Assembly (NCBI GenBank): GCA_948567375.1
Contig: OX419755.1
Location: 82,974,218-83,038,217, forward strand
Source: Lunularia cruciata
Taxonomy: Eukaryota; Streptophyta; Marchantiopsida; Lunulariales; Lunulariaceae
DNA: 64,000 bases
Direction: 5' to 3'
Below the pieces are notes generated by a model that searched no databases, was not told where the DNA came from, and was given only the letters and a program-made list of their open reading frames with translations. How positions within the stretch are numbered: the first letter of the stretch is position 1; each line of letters begins with the position of its first letter. Shown here in pieces: positions 21,439 to 32,600 of this stretch. Made by a program: the position numbers and the translations under genes.

Positions 21439-22044
21439 TATAATACCATCAGCTAGATAGATTATCTAGAGGTGGAAATTGGCTTGGTAATATCTTGAAG
21501 GATGTTATATATGATAGTCTAAGTAGATTAGATAGATGTGTCACCAAAAGAATACTTCTACTAATAAGGTAGAGGTTGAAAATACCCTAAAACCTTCATA
21601 ACCAATTCCAAAAGCTTAAATGGATGAATTAGGCCTTGAAATGATAAGGTTTCTTTTAATCAAAGAGAGAAGTCAATGCATTCTTCCCCCTTGTTTTTCT
21701 CATCAAGAGCTTTGTAATGATACCTCATCCATGCTATTTTGAGCTTGCACAAGAAGATTCTCCAAAGATTCCCTTTGGTCAAACTTGTTTGACCAACCAA
21801 ACAGGACAAGGGTCAACATGTCACCAATCTATACAACTAATCTAAGGGTGATGCTCACTAACATATCACCAATCCATGCATTTGATCCAAGGGAGTAACT
21901 CTCTTTGAATAGATACTCTTTGCTATATAATAAAGACAAGTGCTCCTTTGGGGCATCGGAGTATTGAGGAATGAAACTTTATATTTCTCTTGTGTTTCTT
22001 CTCTTGTCTTTCTCTTGGGTTTCTCTTGTCCTTGGAACATTACA
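21439..22044 (+). repeat. Old solo LTR of the TGTAATAC gypsy family
   Basis: 606 bp with decayed termini (TATAATACC start, ACATTACA end) and the order of landmarks of the LTR at 9589-10323: the segment around GGATGTTATATATGATAG, then AATGGATGAATTAGGCC, then the CTATATAATAAAG box and CCTTGGAACATTACA. The flanks ATATC (21434-21438) and ATATT (22045-22049) look like a 5-bp target duplication with one change. Its divergence and 130-bp shortening make it much older than the copies at 2-11 kb. Confidence 0.8.
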
Positions 22045-22450
22045 ATATTTAAGTAAAACATTAGAACTTAAACATCATCTATATTTTAACTAATAATAAT
22101 ATTGTAATTTGTAAATTACCGAGAAGTCATGTATGCTAGGTGCACCAATTATAAGATCAAAAGTACATCTAATACAAATCCAATACTCATTAGGACCACA
22201 TTTGCTTTTAAGGTTGAATATACTATACACCCAACACTAGAAAAATACCATAAAGAATTGGTCATCATATCTTATGTTGATATGCTTTAATTCAGTAAGT
22301 ATGTCTTGTAGATATTGATAATTATGTATTTAAAAGTTACATTTACTAACCTTACTAAGCTGAAATATTTAGCTTTGCTTTTGGATTATATTATTTTTCT
22401 CATGTTTGGTAATTTTGAAGGGTATAGAAGTGGAATCCTTTGATTTCCCA

Positions 22451-22805
22451 AAATAGGATAAACTGTGAAAGGCTAAAAAAAATTAATATTTCTCATAACA
22501 AAAAATAAATAAATATAGAAATTAATTTAAGATTGAAAATATAAAATAGGATAAACTGACCCGGAAGTTAGAAGCCATTGCATGGAAGGCTTTATTGGTT
22601 CGTAACAAATCCTTAACCAATCTAAGTTCGAATCTTGAAAGGCAAAAAAAAATTAATTTTGCTCATACCAAAAAATAAATCAATATAGAAATGAATTTAA
22701 GATTGAAAGTTAAAAATAGGATAAACTTTGAAAGGCTAAAACAAATTAATTTTGCTCATACCAACAAATAAATCAATATAGAAATGAATTTAAGATTGAA
22801 AATTA
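22451..22805. repeat. Three-copy AT-rich tandem repeat, middle copy carrying an insert
   Basis: A roughly 90-bp unit (landmarks AGGATAAACT, GAAAGGC, CTCATACCAA, ATGAATTTAAGATTGAAA) occurs three times. Between copies one and two lie about 79 extra bases (22558-22636). They end in GTTCGAATC (22626-22634), a perfect match to the RNA polymerase III B-box consensus, but I see no good A box. Confidence 0.7.
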
Positions 22806-23206
22806 AGGGGAACATATACCTTTTTCTTTGGGTATTTAATGACTATAAAGTTTGGATCTTTAATATCCATCAATGCCTACCTAATACCTAATTTGGATCC
22901 AATAGTGGAACAATGGAAAGATTTTACTTTAATACTTGGTTTAACTTCTTGCATTTGTGGTAGAATTAGAAAGTTATTTCAGTTTTGCATCTATTGAAAT
23001 AAAACTCATAGGAAAAAAAGTTAGTATCTTGTAAGATGAAATAAAAATGAATTTCTTTTCTTATTTATATCTTAATATTGCAAATGTTAACCAAATTGAC
23101 TCAAGTATAAATGTCTACCTATAATGAATTTTGGAGTCTAATCTATGAATGGTAAAAGAAAAATTTTAACCATAGATTTTAAGCACAAGGAGTCAAAAGC
23201 AAAATA

Positions 23207-23261
23207 AATATCTTACATATTACATTATATAATCTAATATATATGTAATATGTAAGATATT
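23207..23261. repeat. Perfect 19-bp inverted repeat
   Basis: 23207-23225 (AATATCTTACATATTACAT) is exactly complementary to 23243-23261, with a 17-base AT-only spacer. A third partial copy follows at once. It is probably a foldback remnant in AT-rich DNA. Confidence 0.8.
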
Positions 23262-23449
23262 ACATATTACATATCTATTTAGGAATGATAAGTATTTTAT
23301 ATGGCAAACTTGGTACTTATATCTTAAACAATGCTTCAAAATTTGCCAAGAAGCATGGGGTTATAGTCAAATATGAGTGCTCTAAAAAGCCATGATGAAA
23401 ACATTCAATATGATACCTTATAAAAAGACATAAAAGATCTTGGCCAATT

Positions 23450-26110
23450 CTTTTGCATTTCCTTATTCAACTATAGGAGCTAAGTGGATTTGATAACTCA
23501 TTTTTATTAAAAAACATAATAGTCATAATATATAGCATTGATTAACAATATAAAGAGATAAGATTAGATCAAGCTCCTTACCCTTTGGGAGATGAAGATT
23601 TGCAATACTTGGAGAAGACAAATGCAAATCAAATTTAAAGCCTTGTTTTTTAGCAACTTGCAAAAAAAAAATACAAACATCTTGAGCCATGTTTGGCTAC
23701 TATAAGGATTTTTTAAGAAGATTTGTAGTATTATTCATCTCAAGATGACAAGAGACAAGGAGATCATGTGTTTCTTATAATCAAGCCAAACAAAGAATAG
23801 GATCACATAGAACAGATATTTGATTGCTCTTGTGTAACAATCCATTCTTGATGAAAAGCAAAGTATGCTTACGATCCTTAACTACAATACGAATCCAAAC
23901 TTGTTGAGAGAAAGGATCTTCTTGATATTCTATAGGTATTTCAGGGATTTCAACTTGTACTCCTTCTTTGGCCAGATGACATTTATATTGGACATAATCG
24001 TAGAACTTAATAAGTTACTTGTAATTTAGCCAAAAAAAGAGAGTATCTGGAACAATATGAATTTCCTATATTTTTATTTCAACTTGATGTTATATAATTG
24101 AAATTCTCTCCCTGTCAATGATATGGACTTTGTATTGCTCTAAGTGAATTGTTTGCAACAATTACTTGTTGTTGGTATGCATGATTGTAGTGCTATCCAC
24201 AAAATAATAATGCTAAATCTTTATAGTAATACAATGGCTAATTATTTGAGGGCATGAGTAGAATAGATTTTCTTAGTTGAATTTAACCTCCTTGGAGCAA
24301 AGGAAATCAGGTGTAGACCACCTATACTTTATTATCAAAGAATTTCTTTAACATTAAAGTTCAAAGGATCAAAATCAACTACACAAGATAACTTGGATCA
24401 TTTGGCTGTAGGATTGGACAAGTTGACACCAATTTTGAAAGTAACCTCCTTCTTATCAATCCCTTGAAATTTGATATCCTTGCTAAAGAGATTTTTGAGT
24501 AGTATCACAATAGTATATAAAGTGTCATAAAGCTTGCCAACCCACTGAATATTATTAGCATCTCTAGCAGTTGATGAATCCATGATAGCCTTGATATTTT
24601 CCTTCTTTATCTTGATGCCTTTTAGTAGAAACCTTGTGATCCAACCTTGTAATCTTTTCTTGTTAAAACCCACTTTGATTTCTTTCTAAAGTTCAACTTG
24701 TGTAAGCATTGCAATAATTTTTCATATGAGCATAATGCTCTTCCTTTGTCTTGCTATATATAATAACACCATCCAAGAAGATGACAATATATTTATCTTG
24801 TAATCCTTTTTATCTTGCTATAGATGAAAATATCATCTTAAACACCACAACATAATTATCTAACAATCCACTTAATCTATTCCATGAATGCTATAGGTAT
24901 TGATAAGCCCAAAGGGAGGACCCTACATGCAAAATGTCCTACCTTGAAATATTCTATCTTGGACATATCCCTAATAAGATGGATAGTGAGATGTGTATTT
25001 GCCAACCACGATGAAGATTTAATTGGGTATCCATTCAAAGTGTCCATGACTTGAAAAATGCTATCTTGAACATATCCCTAATAAGATGGATATGAGATAC
25101 TAGAGCTAAAGCCGTACAAGAAATGGGAGATTTGAGACTCATTAAGTACATATGAAGTACATGAGTAATTGCAATGCAGTGAATGTAAAATTAAATGAAA
25201 AGAATATGCAAAAACAAGAGGAAGTGAAGGACATTGATCAAAATTAAGACAAAGCACCTAGTAAGTTGGATAGTAGGATGGGTATTTCCCAATTCTATAA
25301 TGAAGATCTAACTTATTGAGGAATTTTCCAATAAATCATCAATTCAAAATGAAGAAAATTGTTCTTTAGTTTTTCAGTTTAATCCACGGTAGTTAAAAAA
25401 ATCAAGTACTATTGTCTTTCATTATAAAGACAAAACAAATGTTCCATATGGTGAGGACTACACCAGATAAAAAGCTTCTCCACACCAGATAAAAAGCTTC
25501 TCCGCATCAAGCTATATCAAGGTCTTCTAGAATTCTGATTCATTTGGAGATTGGCAATAGATAGTTCTATTAGTAGATGTACTATTAAGGAGCAAATCTA
25601 TCTTGAAGTGCATTCCTTCACCAAAACATAAAGCCTTAGATAGGTCATATGGAAACATAATTGTAAACTCTTATAGAATCTTATACAGCCTTTGCAGTTC
25701 ATGTTCTTTATTTTTACTTGATCAACTCATTTTCTAGGTTTGATCCAAATTGGAAACTTTAATATCTCCTTTCTAGTAGCTTGCTCAATAAAATTTAAAC
25801 TAATGTGCTTATCTTTCACACAAAGTGCTATAATAGGTGCTATTCTTATCAAAGATCTTACAAGTCCTAAAATAGGACTTTGCCTTGTAAAGTCACTTTG
25901 ATTTGTCCTTTTGCCCAATCAACCTAAGCATAATCACCTTCAAGCCAAGACATCTTGAATGGCATTATAATACAAAGGTGCAACTATGAATTTTTCAATG
26001 ACTCCATATACTTTTTTCAATCTTAGGAAGTATCGATTAATAGTGATCAAAAGTCCAAAAGCAGATCCTTTCCTCTAATCAGCCATTGTAAGGAAACTTT
26101 TTTTTACACA
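23450..26110 (-). pseudogene. Very old Ty3/gypsy pol fossil, relative of the second element
   Basis: Minus-strand order matches the second gypsy element: protease end (about 26060-25940), a linker resembling NFIEQATRKEILKFPIWIKP (25727-25840), RT (about 25500-24700, with the FLDD region near 24770 and the NAP region near 24900), the block KIKKENIKAIMDSSTARDA (24398-24673), RNase H (about 24300-24050) and integrase zinc region (about 23900-23600). Frames are destroyed every 30-90 codons and no LTRs are visible. The linker is present once, without the 60-bp amplification of the younger element. Confidence 0.8.
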
Positions 26111-29100
26111 TCAAACGCTCAATCTCAATAGACTAGTGATGCCACGGTAAGTCAATGAATGAAAATCCAGTGGGGTGAACTGCTGGATAAACTGAATGCA
26201 CATACCATTACCAATATACAAGGTGGCAGATTTGCTTGTTTATATGAGGTTGAAAAATGTTAGAAAGAAAGAAAATTACGGAGATTGATCGGAAGTAAGG
26301 AAGGAAAGAAAACACTATCCATGGCACACTGCGAACGGAGGGAGTATTATCACTGTTAATAGATGCTATATGACCACATGTTTCTAAGAGACGCGTTTCT
26401 TACCCCGCACGAACGGGCAAATACTGCGGTTGGTCCCTCGGACTTATTGACAACTGTCATCCTCTTGGATGTGCCGAGAAGCGCTGGAAGATCCATACTC
26501 AGTATGGATCCAACTTGGGACACGAGGAGTTCTCCATTAGCCTCCGATCTTCAGGAACAGATAGATCTAGATCATAGACCAAAATCACCGCTGCTCATCT
26601 GCTTTAAGCGTTGAAGGGTCTCAAGTATTAACGTAAAGATACCGTGGAAAATTGGCCTTGTGGAATCGAGTGACATCTGACAGGACAAAAGCTTGTAAGA
26701 AAAACAGTATATAGAGAAATAGTGTGCTTTACATATCGGAGCTCTAGGAATAGACACTACCGTCATTGTCTGCGACATGAATAAAAATTGATAACATCAA
26801 GTGTCGGTACAAATACCGGTTGCAAGTTCTACGGTTCGAATGCAAGGTTTTCAGCAATCACTTAATCATCAGCAATCTCGTCCGTTGCTGAGTGCACCAA
26901 GCACCACCCTCAGGTAAGTGTCGATGGAAATCTACAGGATCACAACCGTGTGAGACTTCCGAGTACTCAGCACTGCGGTTTCACTTCACTCTACTTCCTA
27001 TCCACTGCTCTGGTACCTCAACTATTTTAGCCACAACCAGCGATGGGAAGAGCTCCGGAGCCTTCGGAAGCATAAATGTCTCTGCAATCTGCATGGGAGG
27101 TGGTTGTTCAGTTTGCTTTACTCCAACCCGTGCCACGGAAAACTTGGGTCGGCAAGTGCTACAGCAGGAGAGGGATATCAGCTTTCTCTATTCAGATAAA
27201 GTAAAATCCTGTACTGTACCCAAGGGAAAGAAGTGGGTATGGATGTGAGAAAAGAAGTGAGAAGTGGGTGTAGATGTTGATAGCGAGCTATGGATGATCA
27301 AGGATTGATAACAGTAACAACTGTCCTTGAAGGGTCGATACGCACAGCGCTTAGTACCCCCGTTGCCTCCCTTGTATCATAAAGAACTACAATAGTACTC
27401 ATTACAGAAAACTTATGTGCATTGAGGTTTTGTTTGTCATTGTGGGAAACGAACTCTGATGAATTGGAGTACATTATGAAATCATTCTGGACCATGGAAC
27501 AGAGAGGTATTCCCGGCTCATTACATGTTACCAATGACTTGCCGGCTCTGCCCACTTCTTTTCTATTTTAGTGTTTTATGCAATCCAAATGTAAGGAGAA
27601 TTATCTACGAGTGTTGATATTTTCTGACAATAAAAATGTAACCTGGTTTTAATAATTGGCTTATTCGGTTCATCACCTAGTGTTGATCTGAAGGTAACTA
27701 AATGGATTGTCAGTGTAATTTGGCTAAGTACCAGTTAATCCGCATGTAGTGTAGTCTTGTTAAAATTCCCTTCACTCCTTATAATAAACAAAGGGAGTGT
27801 GGTGGTTTATAATTCTTTTGTATCCTTCAACAAGTTGATCATGGATGATTCCTTGATTTTCAATAACCTCACCTTATTGGCAACATGTGACTGACTACCT
27901 CTTATAGGTATACGCAAAATAATACTGAAATGACTCACTTTTAAAACAACTATCTTACAGTTTCCCCCTCATGTTCTAAAACCGTTTTAGGCCCATAGGT
28001 CTAGATTGCATTGACTTATATTATTGGTAATTAATTCTATGTTGACCGAGTCTAGATTTGCACTAACTACATTATGGGTAGCTGTCTCTGTGGAGAGATA
28101 CTAATCCCTAATAGGAGACACTTGAAAGAAGTTAATATTTTCGGGTACAATAGTCCCATATTTTCCAATCTCCTTTTACTTTACCCAGTAAATTAAAACA
28201 TCAATATTTTTCTGTCATTGATAGATTTTCTAGTGAGAGAAATTTAACTTCCAATGTTTCAAAGAGGTATCGACATTTGAAAAAGAGTGTCTTGGCATTA
28301 GATACATAAGTCAAGAATTTCTCCATTTCCTTTTCTTGTTAATGAAAAAAATCCACCCATATTTCTCAACAAGGACCAGAGATATGTGTTCAGGTTATTC
28401 GGCAACTATTTTCTGCACTTCCCTGGAGATCACTGACACAAGTATAAATAGGTTAATTATGTAGATTTCGAGCAAAAGTTATACCTAGTTTCTAGTACTT
28501 TTAGAATTTGATTGCATTTCTTTGTAGTAAATATCACATGAGCCGACTTTCCAAGAACTACACAACGAATGTGTTGCTGACACAGAAGGGAATTCGTCAT
28601 AGTGTGGAGCTTTATGAATATCAATTTTGAGGGCCCCTGTTGGTTTACGTCTATCGATAGACATACACGATCCAATACCAAGGCATTAGTTTTTGCTACC
28701 TCTTGTTCGGTTTCCTTCGTTGAAACTATTGATGTCAATGTTTCCTATTAATTTTGCAAAATCCTAATTCGTACTTTGAGAATTGGAAAACAAACACCTT
28801 AAGTATTGAACCTCGACGAGGATGGCACTTTTCAAGACCAGATTGCTTCCAGATTACCTATGGTAATCAAGAATGGTGACCGCGTAGGATAATAAGAAGG
28901 ATGGGAAGATAAGGAGGATCACTCAGGCCGTACAAGGATGAAACATAAGAGGTAAAATGGGCTAAATTCCAATTGTATCGGTATGAGAAATCTGGCAGTC
29001 CACCTTACATCCTTGTACCTTTTACCCTTTCTAGTCACTTAGGAGTTCGTAGTACTCTTAGCTGAATAGCTTTACAATGCTGATTCTGCAGAACTCCCAA

Positions 29101-29604
29101 ACAATGTGTCCTACTCATGCGCATCTGAACCATTAAGGGAGACACCTTATGCGGCCTGAGTGGGTTCTAATGTTATGGAAGCACTACTTCACTTGTTTGT
29201 TCCGGCTCGAGTTAGTATGACCGGTTACAATGCTTCCAGTTTACTAATGCTCTCTTCTTCTTATGCTATGTTCATGTTCTAGACTTTGAAACGAGAAAGA
29301 GTAAAAGCAAAATCGGAGGAAGTTTGACGCCATCGTGCGATGGTCATCTAAGTAGAATGTTTACGTTGATATGTTTAGTCCACTGGTACCTAGTACGCAC
29401 GTCCAGAATGAGGAGGGAGGAGATGGTTCTGTATTTCGGTAATGGAGAAGATACATACGAATCGAAACATCTGTTTTTTCAAGTAGGTTTTACACATTAA
29501 CATCTGCAGTATGTCTTAGGTTAAAATAGACTTGACATTGACTATCTAATTTTCGTGGTTTAATTTCTACTGGAGGACCAAGTGACATTTTCAGCCACAA
29601 GAGA
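26111..29604. other. Downstream flank of the starch synthase gene, no other gene assigned
   Basis: The AT-rich fossil DNA ends at about 26.1 kb and base composition becomes more balanced. Several open stretches (for example 26892-27248 plus and 28457-28738 minus) have no motif I recognise. A member of the interspersed repeat family lies at 28875-29165. Confidence 0.5.
28875..29165 (+). repeat. Interspersed inverted-repeat element (island repeat family), copy 1
   Basis: It begins GACCGCGTAGGA, then GGATGGGAAGA, then CACTCAGGCCGTACAAGGATG, then GGTAAAATGGGCTAA. An inverted copy of CACTCAGGCCG lies at 29152-29162 and an inverted TACATCCTTGTAC near 29007-29019. The structure is therefore MITE- or foldback-like. 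Relatives are at 37429-37714, 39880-39990, 47540-47715 and 62010-62095. Confidence 0.6.
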
Positions 29605-32600
29605 TTACTCCACACGCACAGCATTGTAAAGATTCACATACTCTTCAGCTGACTTGTTCCAGCTGTGGTCCACCTGCATAACTTTGGCAGTCAAATCCTG
29701 CCACCACTCTCGGCCTGAGGACACCCAAAGGAAAATGAGAACCCTAGATTATATAAGAATATTCATGGTACAGAAAAGAACTCAAGGTTGAGAGAATGAG
29801 TGGTAAGACTTACGCTCTCTATGGTATGTGAGCGCACGATTAAGTGCGCTGTCGAGTGAATCTTCAGAGATGCCATCGAATACAAACCTGTACAGACGAC
29901 CGGGTAAGAAGATAGCGGTTTATGTGTTAGGTTCTTCCTTGGAGCACGCTTCAGCCCATGAAAGTCGGAACGTCGGCGAAAGGATCAATAGAGGAAAAGG
30001 ATGAAAATGAGCCAAACCGTAGGTTGACTTGGTACGACAGAGACTGTAGTCAACTAACAATTGGCAATGTACACGAAACCCTACCCATTTCCTTTCTCCT
30101 TATTTGCTGGATCATCAACATCGAATACAGTATCAGCCAACCCGCCAGTTCTTCTCACAACCGGGATCTGCAAGGGGAGAAACAAAACTGTAAGCATCAG
30201 TAGAAGCTGATAACAGCAGGGAGACGACCATCACTTGAAAATTGTTCGACTCAATGCGGAGTCATACCAGTTTGAGCAGTATTTAATTCCCATATCCAGC
30301 CATCTAGTTTTCATGCCTGAACAAAGCAGAGAGAATATACACGTGCTTTCACACGGGGAGAAAATGCACACTATGTGTGAAAGCACAAACACGCATAAAA
30401 GTAATTTTTGTCATCATGACGACCTACTATGCTGGCTATAAGATATAAGAGAAGAGACAAATCACCCCTCCATATCGCATTCCAATCATCTGAGTAAGTC
30501 CGCACGGTTCGAACATGGAAGGCACCAGGACAATGTCACCCGCAGCGTAGAGCATGTGTGCCAGCTCCTCACTGCACAAGAAATTTCATCATTTGCACAG
30601 TGCGCAAGCCTACTTGCAGCCAAATTTTTCAAAGATTCTATCCCAATAAGGTGTACAAAGTTGGCAATGACTTACCTGTAGAAATGTAAAAGCCGGATAT
30701 TCTTGCTGCTCTGAAACTGAATAAGCAAAGCAGTACCATAGTAAGAGATCAAGTTGAGATTAAAAGCGTGTGAGCATTTCTGCACCTAAAGCATGTCCTG
30801 AATTGGTCAGAAGCTGAAGCTTGGATACTGCAAGCTTAGCGACTGATTGGGCCAACTATAATATAGACAGGGGATGCATTGTCTGTAAGGTGCAACGTTG
30901 AGCATGTAACCTTCTGACCAATCTGCTCAAATTCAGCTTGCACCCGGGGATCTGGGGCAGTGCCAAGCAGAACAAATTGACCTCCCTGCATAACGATGCA
31001 CTGTCAGTACCATACGTTGGGTAGAACAACAAGCCACTGCCCTGTTGTACGACGCAAGATGATGACCAAGATGCTTAGGAAAGACGGTGAACAAACGGTG
31101 AAGCTTAGAAATAATACACCACAGACTCTACGCTTTACTGCCTAAGTATTTCCTTAAGGCTTGTCTAAGGTTCTACTACTCCTTTCGGATGTGCTGGCTT
31201 CCACAACAACACCAAAGAGCGTAATAGAGGCGGAAGCTTACCCCTTCACCTATTCGGTTAATAGCGTGGCGTATGAGATGTATGCCTTTCTGTGCAACCA
31301 ATCTAGTGATGCATATAATAAGTGGAGTTTCCTTTCTCTTATACAACGGAACACTATCTCCAATCAAGTCGTCCGGATCCAGACCAAGTCCTCTCTGGAC
31401 GAATTGTTTACAAACTAGCTTTCCAAATGGCTTTCGAGCTGCATACAAGTTTGGAGGCAGAAGTAAGACTGAAGGCTCCGGCATCACCATTCGAGAGATA
31501 AGTCATCCTTGTCAAAAACATAAGCATGTACATACTTTCCAGATGTTTGATCTCATAATATTGTTAGCGACAAAACCTCTTCTTAAGGACCTTTCTTCCA
31601 GAATTCTAAGTGCTTGGCTATTACAAAACTCACAATCAAATCGCATAGGCAGACAGGGATCATTGGCAGGATCCCAAATTGTTGTGTCTATCCCATTTAG
31701 GATGCCCGAATACCTGCACATACAGCGAGGATTATCTGAAGTTGGATAAGGCGGCCTTGGATAGCAAGGAGAGTTTAGCAAGTGACCACACTGTTTGTTA
31801 CAACTGTTACTCAGACAGCTCGGACGCCTAACTGGGATATTTGAGTAATCAGAAACCAGAGGTCGGATAACAAGGGTTGAAGTGCTGACATAGAGATGGA
31901 AACTACAAATGGTTGCTGTTATCTGCGTGAAAGTTGAGAACATCAGACTGTGTATTTAAAGAGTAGAGATAATTTCAGCTCACTTCGATCGATGCCTCAT
32001 GAGAGTACTAGCCATCCACCCTGAGCAGAGAGTTTCATTCGCATAAGTGGGAGAGACAGTCCTGATACAGGGAACAAAACAACCAAACCAACAATTGAGT
32101 CCAGATACCAAATATGTGTATCAAGCAAACTCATCACAGCATTGGAAACAAAAGAACAACGGTATTACAACACGAAATTTCGATTAACCTTTGCCCAGGC
32201 TCACAAGATGCCAGAAGCAGAAGCGATACTCGTCGTAAATTCAGAACAAGGACAATTGGATTAGTTCATTCATGTGTACGAGAGAATATCCTCTTACGTG
32301 ACAGCATTGCTGTACACAATTCCACCTTTCAGCAAGCTCAGTCTTTCAGGATTATGTCCGATAGTGCGCTCATCAACAGCCTGTAAGGAGAAATGTAAGC
32401 ACAATCAGCAGAGAACTAAGCTTCATTCTAGACCATTTAGACTTAAGCGGAGAATACTCCGCCTTCAACGATGCAGGCACTAAACTAGCGTACTCAGCAA
32501 TTCTGCGTTTCATCCCGTAAGGCCAGCGCTGAACATGCAATCAACCAGATCAAGACGGAAAATGGACTCTCTAAATGTGTGAATGATCTCCTGGAAAACT

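Noticed and set aside
26830-26845. Possible tRNA B box (GGTTCGAATGC)
   Set aside because: Last consensus position wrong, no A box and no acceptor-stem pairing nearby.
30500-30515. Possible tRNA B box (GGTTCGAAC)
   Set aside because: Lies inside a starch synthase exon encoding MFEPCGL; explained by coding sequence.
31273-31749. 158-codon plus-strand frame
   Set aside because: Antisense to starch synthase exons that are supported by motif and phase.
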